Below, piece after piece: positions 1-13,000 of a stretch of 64,000 nucleotides of DNA. The translations under genes and the position numbers were made by a program. Where the stretch lies: NCBI GenBank assembly GCA_016165875.1, contig JABBOT010000022.1:2879333-2943332 (forward strand), in the 5' to 3' direction. The notes beneath the pieces were generated by a model. The model had not been told where the DNA came from. It searched no databases and saw only the letters and a program-made list of their open reading frames with translations. Positions within the stretch are counted from its first letter, which is position 1. Each line of letters starts with the position of its first letter. This DNA is from Acanthopleura granulata. Lineage: Eukaryota > Mollusca > Polyplacophora > Chitonida > Chitonidae.

Positions 1-114
1 CATTACTCATCTAAAGCGACAGTGTAAATGTGGATTTGATGGGCTGAAAACTGCTGAAGATATCCTAGATCAGAGATCAACTCAATTTGATTCACTCTTC
101 CTCCAAATGCCATT

Positions 115-366
115 TCAAGCCTCCTGAAACCCAGCAGGAGGAGGCAGAAGATCTTCCAGCAGACTCTCCTTGAGCTCCAGTAGCTGCCTATTGAGTCGGC
201 ACATGGTGTAATTAGAACGTGTGAATATGGACACAAGGAGAGCATTTCTGTATCCTCTCACCACTTCTGTGTATACTCGGCATTTCAGGATGATCCATGG
301 CAAAGCCAGCAGACAGTGTAGCCATAACTTCTCTTTGAGAAGCAAGAAGACAATCAAATCTATCAA
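115..366 (-). CDS. possible 3'-terminal exon of an unidentified gene (partial)
   Basis: An open frame on the minus strand ends in a stop at 115. A pyrimidine-rich stretch ending in AAAG near 331 could be its splice acceptor, giving a last exon of about 70 residues. The translation begins with a hydrophobic segment (LHCLLALPWIIL) that could be membrane-spanning. It continues with a basic stretch and ends in an amphipathic, leucine- and glutamate-rich helix followed by a proline-rich tail. Codon choice looks more ordered than in the neighbouring AT-rich DNA. I do not recognise the family. The rest of the gene would lie at higher coordinates, where no convincing exon was found, so it could equally be chance. 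If real, it is the gene downstream of TRIT1 in the same orientation. Confidence 0.3.
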   Translation of the reverse strand: MIDLIVFLLLKEKLWLHCLLALPWIILKCRVYTEVVRGYRNALLVSIFTRSNYTMCRLNRQLLELKESLLEDLLPPPAGFQEA

Positions 367-470
367 ACATGCTTATTTTCACCTGACAGTCACCCTGGAT
401 AGTCTGGACTTCTCACCGCCAACTGGTTCTTCGAAGGTAGCAGCGTGTTATTTCGTGGTCTGGACGTAAG

Positions 471-3353
471 ACATGCCATTTCAAATGCACCATAGTTCAT
501 ATCTTGAATGTGATAATTCCATATGTTGTTCAAACAAGGGAGCTAACTACATGCAAGATGCCTAAATAACATGTCCAGCAGAGTAGTCTCCCCTTGTCCA
601 CAGATTCTTGTAAACGTATGTAACATAACATAAGTAACATAAGTTCTTGCACCTGAGTTTTCACTGTTAACTCTGACATCTAACTTAAGCTGGAGTCCTG
701 TAAATTCTTCATGTCACACTGGAGGTCTGTTCCGTGTGATCTCGGAGTCTGAAGCAGAGAATACATCACTGTGAGATGCCAAACTTTGCCTGTATGCAAT
801 AAGGTATTCGAGAAGCACAGAATGCCTCCACCAAATTAATCAAAATCAATGATATTTTAACTGTTTATTCTATTCTGGAATACAAAACTACACATCTGTT
901 GACTCGGCTGTAGAATATCAAGAAGCACAAGTGATTCAAATGGTTAACCATTAAAGTCAGAAGTGAACAGACAAATGCCTAATTTGCTTGGTAACGAGTG
1001 AAGTTATACACTGTCATCCAAAGAGGAAAAGTCTGCTATAGTTTGCTTGGGCAGATCCTTTCTTTAGAAAAATAGTGCATTTTTTGAGTCGTATAAATGT
1101 CAGAAAATATCATTTCTGGTGCTGAGATGTACATTTTTGAGATCTTATAGCGAGTCCTATGACGGCATAGGACAAAACTGTCACGGATTTACATAGTTCC
1201 ACATTTAGAGTGTACTGTCATGCTGTTTTAGCATCTATGTAATGTTTTCTTCCACATTTGGGCATGTAAGGCCCAACAGGGCATTACCACTGTGTAGAAC
1301 AGCCTAACTAACTACCGAAAGATGGCTCAAATGATGGTTTGATGATAACATTCGGGTCGTGCGTACTGGCACTCTTCTGCTCTATGTTACAATATTTCAG
1401 CATTTCCTGTGACTCGGTCAGGCCAACATTAAATAGAGTGTTCGCTGCGGGTATCCCGACCTACCCGCTAACTTCGGTCCAGCTCTGATGATTTTTTTTC
1501 TTTTCCATAAGTCAAATATCCCAGAACATAACCCTCAACACTCCTCAGATTGAGTGAAATTAGGCTCAGCTTTGCAGGTTTACTCTCGATGGAGGAAGAA
1601 CAAAAAGTTTTTTCCAGCAGTAAATACACTCATCATATTCTTGTCCCCTGGTCATTGTTGGCCTTAATGATCTAAGAATAGCATTCATTACGTGTACTTT
1701 GGGGAAGGGAGGTCATGGGGCTGGAGGTCAACCAATACTGCCTGAGCGTTATAACATAAACAAACGTTGAGAAGTATTGGTAAGCTAATTGCAAATTTCC
1801 ACGCAGCTCTGGGGGGCATTTGAGGTTCAAACTTAGTTTGTGGAACCCGCCAATCACAACAAACCAGGGTGGCTCAAGACGAAAATAATGGTTCTGTTCA
1901 TACGTATTCTATAGAGATAGGAGGAGAATGCAGTCTGGTACACAGCCAGATAGGAGGGGAATGCAGTCTGGTACACAGCCAGATAGGAGGGGAACACAGT
2001 CTCATACACAGCCAGATAGGAGGGGTATGCAGTCTCATACACACCCAGATAGGAGGGGAACGCAGTCTCATACACAGCCAGATAGGAGGGGAATGCAGTC
2101 TCATACACAGCCAGATAGGAGGGGAATGCAGTCTCATACACAGCCAGATAGGAGGGGAACGCAGTCTCATACACAGCCAGATAGGAGTGGAATGCAGTCT
2201 CATACACACCCAGATAGGAGGGGAACGCAGTCTCATACACACCCAGATAGAGCAGTTACACATTAACCCTTTATGCACCATGGATTGCACTGGTCAGATG
2301 GCTTGCAAACAAAAGACATCATGACGCACAGGCAAGTATGAGGCAATTTATCTTGCTGACGGCATCTGATGTGTTTCAAGTTATTATTATTGTAAGACCT
2401 TGGTCATATATATTTGAACTGAACCAAGGCTAACTCATGATTGTACTGAATATGGTAACAACGTGAAAGGTTTTAAGAAATAATAGAAAAACTATCGCAG
2501 AAGTAAAGTGACATATATTATTGTTTAACCTTGAAACACTAAGTGAAACTAAGTATGAACAAAAATAACCCCGCTAATATACAATTTGTCTTCTCACAGG
2601 TCACCCCCACCTCTTCTTTACAAACAATCTGAAAAGCGAAATGGTTAATCGAGTCGCAACTACGACAGCATTCTTTGTTATTTAATGGAGTCTCCAAACT
2701 GGCTGTTTAGAGTAAATCCGTCCGTCAGTGAACAGAAAACGCCATATAATCTATTAACACCACCATCACCACCAGAAAGAGGAAGTGCTGTGTTGTGATG
2801 GCTTTACTGAAATGGTAGGCCTATAGGTAACAAAAACGAAAGAAAAGAAAACACAAGCCTGCACTTACATGTACAAATCAATACAGAGTTTAGCTCAAAC
2901 TACATTATCTCATTGCTTACGTATAATGTAAATTCCTGAAAGTCTGTCTGCTGGGCAAGATTTGGTAGCAAATCTCACTCCCTACTTCTTCTACACGCAC
3001 ACTTATTTTACCATGGTCACTTACAGGTCAAGATCGAGTTTTGGGCCGCTTCATCAATTTCCAAAAATATTGGGGTCGTTTTTTTTTTTATCCCTTTTTG
3101 CACTAGGACAGGTTTCCTGACTTCTTTTCAAAGGTTGGTTGGGGTATTGTAAATTGAATGCCTACAATAAAATGAGTCAGGCTTCCTTGTATATCGCTGA
3201 TAGTAAGTGGTGATTTTAGCAGCGACTGTCATCCTGAGCCCAATTATAAGCTGGTGTAATTACAGATAAGCTCAAGTTTCGGACCCCTGCTTTCAATTTA
3301 CACAAAGTTATGGCTGTCTTTGTTCAGATTTGGGCTTAAAAACTCTTGCAGAT
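471..3353. other. intergenic stretch, no gene seen
   Basis: AT-rich sequence between the possible terminal exon at the left edge and the 3' end of TRIT1. Apart from the 33-bp tandem array at 1915-2250 I see no exon with splice sites, no dispersed repeat I recognise and no RNA gene. Confidence 0.5.
1915..2250. repeat. 33-bp minisatellite, 10 copies
   Basis: Ten units of 33 bp, each starting with AGATAGGAGGGG or a close variant, followed by a partial AGATAG. The units differ at a few positions only. Because 33 is a multiple of three, the array stays open in several frames on both strands and yields repetitive pseudo-peptides of period 11. These are not genes. Confidence 0.97.
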
Positions 3354-3359
3354 TTTATT
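3354..3359 (-). terminator. candidate poly(A) signal of TRIT1
   Basis: AATAAA on the minus strand about 610 nt beyond the TRIT1 stop codon. It is a clean hexamer in the right orientation, but AATAAA is common in AT-rich DNA and no transcript end can be seen. The stretch 3360-3970 would then be the 3' UTR. Confidence 0.35.
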
Positions 3360-3970
3360 CAGAATGCTGTTACAGTTGTGCGCTGAATTGAAATTAAGCG
3401 CACAACTTTACCATAATGACTTGCAGGTCAGGTTTGAGTTTCTGGTCATTTCGTTGATGGCAGACAAATTACAGCCGTTTTAGTCTTTTTTTCCTTTTAC
3501 CAAACTTATGTACGTTTCATCCATTTTGAACGAAATTATGCCTCTTCTGTAGTAAATACTGGCCCAGCTGTAGTCAGAATCGCTCAAATCAACAGGAAAC
3601 GTATTGCTATCACAATGCTTCGAGAATGCTTGTATTCAAATACAATTTGCAAAACAGAATTTTAAACACCCCCCTACCACCCCTTGCGCCATTTTATGCT
3701 GTATGGTTCTGCAATTGCACTGAACGAAAACCAGATTCCTTTCAAACCTTCAGGTTCTAGTTCCTGTATGACACGATTCTACCTTCCAACATAACCTCGA
3801 AAAAGACCTTTGAAAGGTCAACTGAACTCTCAGTCCGACAAAATCTGCAATTTAGTCATGGGTGAAACTTACCAAAACAGTAAGACACAGGGAGAGATGT
3901 ATCTGATGACCACAATGCCCTCAGACCATATTTGCCGAGAAGTGAAAAATGTCACTTGAGGGCAAGGCTC

Positions 3971-4053
3971 TCACCTATCAGTGTAGGACAATCCCAGTTC
4001 CTCTCTTCTCTTCTTCATCACAGTGTTTCGATGTCGTTTGCTTTCCATATGGC
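3971..4053 (-). CDS. TRIT1: TRIT1 coding exon 10 (C-terminus)
   Basis: Starts after a TTTTTTTCTGTTACAG acceptor. Its first two bases complete R462, and it runs HMESKRH then a basic tail (KKRRE) to TGA at 3973-3971. It supplies the two histidines (H463, H469) of the zinc finger whose cysteines are in exon 9. The H-x5-H spacing and basic tail match the end of vertebrate TRIT1. Too short to show as a long open frame. Confidence 0.92.
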
Positions 4054-7000
4054 CTGTAACAGAAAAAAATTCTCATTAACTTATCCAGTTGACAGGCACT
4101 CCAGAAAAATATTACACTTGTAATAAAATTCATGTCATGAGCTGTAATATGCAAAACCATCATTCCTCATGATCAGATGAGCTTCAACCAATCACGAGAC
4201 AGTCTGACTCTGATGTCTCGCTTCATTGATCGAGAACTAGTGGTCTGTGATCTACCCATATTACCTTCTGACATTTTCCAGAAAAGGATCCAAAATGCCC
4301 CGTAACCACAAAAGTGTTCTGTCATCAAACATAACGCAATTTATTCCAACATATCATACTGTTTATAATCATCTTTACTGTTTATTCTTTCCCCATATAT
4401 TCTCAATCTAATTGTGCTGGGTTCTGTAGAGTTAGACTTTGACCAAGTATAACCAATTTTGGGCAAGAGTTTGTTCTATCTTTAAAATAAATCATGTTCT
4501 TGAAGGCACAGCCATACATTCCTGCCTGAAAAAAAGGGTAATACACATCACACCATTCATAATTTTGTCAAGTTTTGGAAATTTTTTATGGATAAAAAAA
4601 GAATTCCTTCAAGAGAGGCAAACTCTGATGACTGTTTTGCTGATCGCACTTACATGATATTTCTTTGCTGCCTTTATAAGCTGCACTATGCTAGATACAA
4701 TGTCCTTATTTTGTGGGTGTTAACTTTACATGTGGGGGAAACAGGACAGAGGAGTAGGAAACTGTAGCACCTAGCCCTATCCCTGATAAATCTTCTGTCG
4801 GAAAGCCACAGCCAATTCTACAGTGCTTGATTTTTCAAGAGTCTGTGGACCTTACTGAGCCAGACCCCCCTGTGCTAGGCCAGTTCCCTTATCTCAACTA
4901 CACTCTTCTGGGGAGCAATTCGTTTTCTGAGTGGTACATAGAGCCCCATAGAGGATATCTTTGCTTACATGATGGGGAGGTAGGATTCATGGCTGGAGGA
5001 AACCAGGTATAGCACTGTGGGAACCCACCCTGGCACCCTTGACCAGAAAGCTACCAAACCTCCTCATGTTAAAAGAAAAGATCACATTTATACAACCTAC
5101 ACCTTAAATGAAAGAGCGATACAAACTGTGTGGAATACTATTTTGTCACATGTTTTAAAGGTTTCGTAAAAGAGACAAACTGTTTTAAACATCGTCATTT
5201 TTTTACAAAATCCACCTATTTGGGGCACATAGAAAGTCCTGCCATGTTTTAGCTTGTCCAATGAAAACCCTCCTTTCCTCCTCTTGAATATTCATTGTGA
5301 TATCACTGTGCTTAACGTCTTGCTCCTACCATTTAATTAACGTGCATTTCCAGTCTCAGCTAAATATGTTCAAACATCGTGATGATCGTGGATTGAAGTT
5401 CTGTTAAAGCCAACTTGAGAAAGGAAGTGTTTGAGATGTACTAGAGGGCCACATCAGGCCTACATATGTGGCTGTAGGCTGCCAAAATGTGTCTGAATTG
5501 CGATGTCCTGACAGCAGAGAGCGCAACCTGTCCTTTCAAAGATTGCCTGTAAAAGCCAGAAATACTGGTTCCCACTCACATGAGCTTGATGCGTGGTTGA
5601 ACTACTGCTCTCAGCCTCACTCCTCAGCCATTCAAACTGGTAGCCTTGTAAGCCGAAGTTACATTCACTGTCATTAGAACTAGAGCTGGGGTTCCCACTG
5701 AAGTCCTCCATTATGTTATCTACATGATTTTTTTCTTTTACCTTTAAAAGCGGAAAACTACTTTGCAAAGCTAAGCACGATGATCTGTTAAATCAGCAAT
5801 CTGTTAAAATGGCAGCCTAAAAAGGCTTCTCATTCTTGAATGTTTCAGCATTAAATACTCAAATAACGAGCACTTCCACCACAAAATTGAGATTTTTTTT
5901 TTAACCATACGTAAGGCTCTTTCTTTTATGGTATAGGTTGTGTAAATATGTTTTATTCTTGTAAGCAGCAATGGAACAGCTACAATTGCATTCAATCACG
6001 ACCACATTCATCAAGGGGTCATGAACTTCCGGCCATCCACATTCTTTCAATATAAGACTTAACTTTATAACTGCTAATTTAATCAGAGTTGGAATAAATC
6101 CTGTGTTTCTCATGACAGGGTATTAAAAACTGGAGTAAGCACCCCAGGGATTCCTAACTCCTCTGCACTCACGTGTCCAATCTGAGAGGGTGAGGAACAC
6201 CTTCCCTCCACACACTTCACATACATTGTGTACAGCAGGGTTCTTCCCCTGTGGTTCCAGAGGCAGAGGTTCCTGGCTGGGGATCCGGCCCTGAAATGCA
6301 TGCACAGAAACATCTAGGTTAAGGATCTTACGTTGCCCAGGTCTTCACTACAACTGTCCAAACACTGTGACAAGTGCTTCATTATAACTGCGCAGGAAAT
6401 TGTCAAAAGCCACTGTCAAACTCTTACACAATTTTATGGTACATTTCTAATGAAGGCCTGGGAATGGGTGCCTGAGAGTTGGAGACACACCTTAAGAAAA
6501 AGTGTTAAGACCCATATTATCCACGCTATATTTATTTATTTATTGGATTGATGTTTTACGCTGTACTCAAGAGTATTTCACTTATATGATGGCACTCAGC
6601 ATTATGGTGGGAGGAAACCGAGCAGAGCCTGTGGGAAACCCACGACCATTCGCAGGGTGCTGGCAGACCTTCCCACGTACGGCCGGAGAGGAAGCCAGCA
6701 TGAGTTGGGCTTCAACTCACAGCGACTGCATTGGTGGGAGGCTTTGGTCATTGCGCTGCACCAGCATGCTAACCGACTAAGCCACGGAGGTCCCCTATCC
6801 ACGCTATACAATACTGGACCAAGGTCAATTAGGTTATATCATAATACTCCAAAGGCTGTTCTCAAGACGTCCAAAACAAAAAAGGGAAGGCTGAAGTTTT
6901 TTGTAGTTCGTTATTCGATGTCAAATAATGTGCTAGCAGATTTTTTGTTATTCGAATGTCGCATAATTTGCTAGCACATTTTTCGTTATTCGGGGTTTCG

Positions 7001-10000
7001 AACAACTGATTGATCAATTGATCATGTATATCCTATATTTGGATCTCAATTCTTTTACTTTTTGTTATTGGAATATCAAATATTCTGCTAGCACGTTTTA
7101 CGTTAATCGAATGTCGAAAAAGCACGGTTTTAGTTATTCAAATATGGAATAACCTGTTGGCAAGTTATTCGTTTTTCAGATGACAAATAATTGATTGATT
7201 AATGGATTGCCAGTTACAATGGAGCTTGCAAGTATTTCCTTATTTGGATCTCTACTCTTTTACTGTTTGCTATTGGAATATCAACTATCCTGATTGCACG
7301 TTTTATGCTATTCGAATGTCGAAACATGTGCTGTTTTTCGCTATTTGAATACCAAATAACTTCCGAGCACGTTTTTTGTTGTTCGGGTCTGGAACGATTG
7401 ATTAATCAATTGATTGATTGACAGTTTGAATTGAGCTGGCACATATTTCCTTATTTGGATCTCAAATACATGTTTGTAACTGTAACTGTCAATCAATCAA
7501 TCAATTATTCAGGACCCGAATAACAAAAAATGTGTTAGCATGTTATTTGACATTCGAATAACAAAAAACGCAAGTGGTGCTAACTTCAACCCACAAAAAA
7601 AAAGTGTCCTATAAAATATATACCCTAATTGTTCAATCTTTTCAACCACATGTGCAACCCATATTTTGAAACATTCTGAGAGAATATGTGGTGTAGAGAA
7701 ATAATTTGCACAGTTTTATGAAGCTCACTTCTTCAATCATACAAAGAAATCATTTTTTAGGATCACATTCATAATGATTGTGTGCATAAATTCTACTGAA
7801 AAAAGTAATGTAGTGGTTGAAAAGGTTCAAGATCTACAGTATGTATAACAAAAGGTTCAAGATCTACAGTATGTATAACAAAAGGTTCAAGATCTACAGT
7901 ATGTATAACAAAAGGTTCAAGATCTACAGTATGTATAACAGAAGGTTCAAGATCTACAGTATGTATAACAAAAGGTTCAAGATCTACAGTATGTATAACA
8001 GAAGGTTCAAGATCTACAGTATGTATAACAAAAGGTTCAAGATCTACAGTATGTATAACAAAAATTCTGAAAAGAATAATATGTGGCTTGAGAGAAGAAA
8101 TCAAATTTAAAAACTTAAATTTAGGTCAAAAACACATGTAAAACTATTGCAGCTGATGTACAAAACTTGCACAAGACATCTGTGTATAGGTCATTTGTTT
8201 TGTTTTTTTCTTCCATTTATTGGTAAGACATATTACACAACAAATTACACACAGAGTTGTCTCCCCTCCACCATGAAATTCCAAAAGAAGCGACACCTCA
8301 GCATACCTCTATGACAGATGAGACAATCCTGAGGGCTGGAGAGGTGACGTTCTCTTCCCACTGGGTTACATCTGTCCCGTCAAGGGTATACACTGGGCAG
8401 GCATCAGGGCCAGGACCTGAGAACAGGTTTATATGATAACCATAAACTGACATATTTTCTCATTCATTTTGACAACATTTAACTTCATACTCACTTCTAT
8501 GATAATCCCAGGAGCATTTCAAGCCTGGTTTACTTTCCAGTCATACATGGGAAGGTTTACCAGCAACCTGAGGATTGCTGTGGTTTGCCCTCAAACTATG
8601 CGTGAGTCTTCCTAGTTGTATTAGTGAAACATACTTAAGTTCGGCATAAAACATTGATCGACAGTGAAATAAACAAATCAATATTTGAGGGAACTCAATT
8701 TGATGGGTGGAGAAAACCAGAGTGCCTCCCTCACCTTCAGCAAGTAACTGGCAAACTTTACAGCAACCAAAGTTCAAGGTCAAAACCATATTAGTGACAG
8801 ACAAGTGATCGCCAGTGATCTTCCTGAAAGACCAGCTAAACGCCCTTGAATAGCGCTGTTCAAAGACTTTTGGCAACTTTTGTGAAGGTCGTTAAACCTG
8901 TCATAGGCTGGGATTGAGACAACACCTGGGCTGTCTACGGAAGAGAAAGACACACATCTTCACTGGTCCATCAACACCTGCCCCTTAGATTCATGCAAAA
9001 GTAGAACGCCAGAAATTCATTCTTCCATGCTTTCCTTCTCCAACCATTGAACTTACGTTTCAAGAATCTATTCATTATCCATCGTACTTGTTTCTTTGCA
9101 TATTTCCTGGTGATTCGTTTCATTTCATCTACTCCCTCCTTCAAAAGTTGTCTCCCCTGCTTTGTGCTCTTCTCTTCTTCCGGAAGAATGAGGTAATTAT
9201 GGAATTCTTTAAATCCAATGTTTTGGAAAATTCCTAGCTGATAATCTACATCGCTGTAAAGCAAACAAAAAGGAGAAAGTTTTGTTCTTCTGCCCTTAAG
9301 TCGAATGCACCGAAATAGATTATGAGCTTTATTTTGGTTTAGCCTGATAAAGGTATTTATGTCCATACCATTTACCCTTAAAGACAGCTTATTGGGCATT
9401 ATTCAACATTTCTGATGAAACAACAAATACTTGGATTTACTGAATCAATCTACATTCACTCATTTAGAAATCTCTGTAGCATTGTTTTATTAGTCAGGTT
9501 ACAAATTATCTTAGATATGATTTTAATTCACCTTAAAATGCGGGTGAATTTCTCAAGCTGACGTCCTGTCTTTCACATGTACAAGTGATGGTATTTATCA
9601 AAGCATACGTCCTGTCTTTATCAAAGCTTACGCCCTGTCTTTATCAAAGCTTACACCCTGTCTTTCACAAGTGCAAGAGAGGGTATTTATCAAAGCTTAC
9701 TCCCTGTCTTTATCAAAGCTTACGTCCTGTCTTTCACACGTACAAGCGATGGTATTTCTCAAAGCTTACGTCCTGTCTTTCACACGTACAAGCGATGGTA
9801 TTTCTCAAAGCTTACGTCCTGTCTTTCACACGTACAAGTGATGGTATTTATCAGCATAAAAGTTATGAATTCATTTGCTGTTGACATTTTTTCCTACGTG
9901 AAATGTCATAAATTTTTTAACACCGTGCCCACAAAACTAATGAATACCGTCCTCTGTTAGAGCAAATGATCAATATGGATTCTAAAATGCCCAATTATCC

Positions 10001-13000
10001 TGTATCTCAGTTCAATTCCATTTTCTTCCACTGGTCCTCTGAAAAGCACTTTCCACAACCAAAAAACTGTTTACATATCTGAATCAAGACTCAGAGACAG
10101 TAAATATCAACATATGTCGGTTGTCTGATGCACCGGTGACATGATACAGTTAATGACCATATCAAACTTGGATGAAGCAAAATTATTTGTTTGTGAGTGA
10201 AGAGGAAACAAGACAAACAGAGCCTTCGGGGAAACTGTGCAGAATCGATTCACTTGACTGTTTTGTGCCAATTTGAAGAACATTTCACATACACATCTGC
10301 AGCCAGCATAATGGTGGAAGGAAACCGAGCAGACTCCAGGGGGAAACCCACGACCATCCACACTTTGCTGGCAGACCTTCCCACGTACGGCTGGAGAGGA
10401 AGCTTGCATGAGCTGGATGTGAAGTCATAACGACCACATTGATAAGAGGCTACGGCATCTCTGCACTGCTCTAGCATGCCAACCCCTCAGACGAAACCGC
10501 TTGGAGCCAATCCCACAAAACCAGTTGTGACTTCAGACAATATGAAATTTCGCTTATATGTTTAGCTTGAAAGAACTTGAAAGAGTGAATATCCCATAAG
10601 TATTATCTTAAAACAAATCCTGGTCAGCTTGCTAGCAGAGCACAAGGACTCAGGAGCCTCTCAACCATGCTGTCACTGTGCGTTTAAGTTCAGTCCATGC
10701 TAGCTTTTTCTCTGTTCGTACGAGAGAAGGTCTGCCAGTCACCTGCAGATGGGCTTGGGTTTGCCCCAGACTCTGCTGGTTTCCTGCCATCATAATCTTG
10801 ATCGCAATTTTCATGACATTTTAAGACCCACCAAATAAATAAATCAATCAACTGTAGTTTGAACCTCTTGGGCCATTAATAGTGACATTTGAAACCCCTT
10901 GTGAAATCAACGTGCCTGACAAATCTGTTGAGACAAGGCCGCCAGAGGGATTCAGTTCTGATCACATTAATCAACTCATCAGCAGCTAGTGATCTCAACA
11001 TCACCAGTCATACAGCGACCCTGAATATCAGGATCTCGTTTGAAGAGCACCCCTGTCACGACCTTTAATTCAGCTTCCTCTCAGTGAAATTAAAAACCTT
11101 GGCGAGACAGGTGTGCAGCTTTGGAGGCTTACTGTTACACCCACCTACACACACCCCCACACACCGCCATCTCCTCTCACCTCCCTGTCTATCAAATCAG
11201 CTGCTTACCTCTGTTTACACTCAGTGCTCAAAGGAGCAGTTGAACACACAGCAGCTTACCTAGCATCACTAGTTTGCATTAAAATGGAGCGGGTGCCTAT
11301 TTAGAAGAGATTGGGGGGAGGCCGTACAACATAAGTCAACATGTCCCCGAGTAAACAACAGACGTGTGGGACATATCATCCCAATCAATATGACGCTGGG
11401 TAAAATCAATGACTTCAAAACAAATCCAGGGTGGATTTTTTTTTTTTTTTTCCGACGTTCAAGAGGATTAATTTTTGCGCTGAATTCTTTGAACACCTTG
11501 ACACTAAAGGCGCATTTGCAACCTACTTTTATAGGGATCATTTGTATTGACGTATTTTAATGTTTTAATGTTTTATTTTTTTATGAAAAAAATATATGTC
11601 CATGGATGTAATTTACCTTGTATGATGGGAAGTCAGCGTGCAATAAAATAAAACTGTGTAGAACAGGAAATTGTGGGCTGTCAATCACATAGCAACGCTT
11701 CTGTCCCAGGATGATACACAAATTTCTCACTGAAATGGTGTTTTGCAGGCAGCATCACTATGTTAAGCTTTTTCCTGAAATTTTAAATTCTTTCTTACAG
11801 TTACTGGTGAACTTGAAGTTTTGCTTTATTTTTTCTCTCTGGTGCTCACCACAGCAATATGGCATTAAGATCCAGAAGACAATTCAAGCCACTGCTAAGG
11901 AAATTTCTAATTATGTTTGTAACAGATAGCCGTTTTTTTTTTTTTTTTTATTTGGTTTATTTTTTTTCTCCGTTATTTATAAACACAGTGTCCATATGCC
12001 ACATGTCAGTCATTAATGATTACTGAACGCCATCTGTAACTGCGGAGAAATCTGACTGGTTCCTCACCACGGAGAAATGAGTCATTATGTAATCAATAGA
12101 GACGCTGCATGACTGCTCAGCTTTTATAAGTAACCCCTTTTGTCATGTCACTCTCTGACCTGGATTATCTCCCTTCCACCATGCATTCCTCACCACAAAT
12201 CTGATGTGTCATATGGAGTGATGCATTTGCACCTGATGACCCCCAACATCGGTTAAAGGTGTGGAAAAGAACTTGAGGCTGTAACAAGCCCAAGATTGCA
12301 TGACAAAGACTTTATTGCAAGTTGTCAAGAACAACAAGCAGGTGCGGCAGAACAGAACTGTGGTTAATTTCTAGTTCTATGGCGTATTCTATAAAAGATT
12401 TACAGCAGGTGTAAAATGAAGGAGGATCCCTGCAAGATGATATTAAATATACGGCAGACCTTACAAATATATTTGCATAATTAATTCAGACATTAATTTA
12501 GGAATCAGGAATGACCTCATTCCTGATCACTTTAATAACATGACTAAGGTTGCCAATTTTATGCATCGCGACTAATAAACATCATCTGTATTCAAACACA
12601 AACTATGAATCACAGACAGATCATCAGATTCATCTATGTGCACTTGTTTCTTTCTTGTCACATGTACATATATGCATATCACTTCGTTATCACCCAACAG
12701 CACATGCATATTTATGCTGATGTAATGCTTCTGTCCCTTTCTCATGAGTTGTAACCGTTGGTATCTCTTTTAACATTGCTAAGTTGCACTTTTTGTTTCC
12801 ATTAAATGAAAAATACACTCGCCTGGTGGCGCAAATCAAGCCATGTCTACCTCGTGTTATTCGTGTCAAATTTGAAAACATATAAGTCATAGTATCTTTG
12901 TATCTTTAGCATTGTATCTTTATTCCGTATCAACACTCATGCATCGAATCTGCATCGCTGGCCTTGAGAAGTATGGAATCTGGAGTGCTGAGTGAGTTGA

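Larger units (their letters stand above)
6291..8306 (-). other. TRIT1 intron 8
   Basis: 2.0-kb intron filled by insertions: a SINE with target-site duplication (6531-6795), a foldback element (6941-7568) and a 30-bp minisatellite (7820-8059). Confidence 0.8.

Noticed and set aside
1854..2324. Long repetitive open frames on both strands
   Set aside because: They are the 33-bp array read in different frames; no splice or start context and the same period in all frames.
6740..6795. Possible tRNA gene (A box present)
   Set aside because: It is the head of a SINE; no full cloverleaf and no anticodon arm can be drawn with confidence.
7793..8110. Repetitive open frames on both strands
   Set aside because: Product of the 30-bp array.
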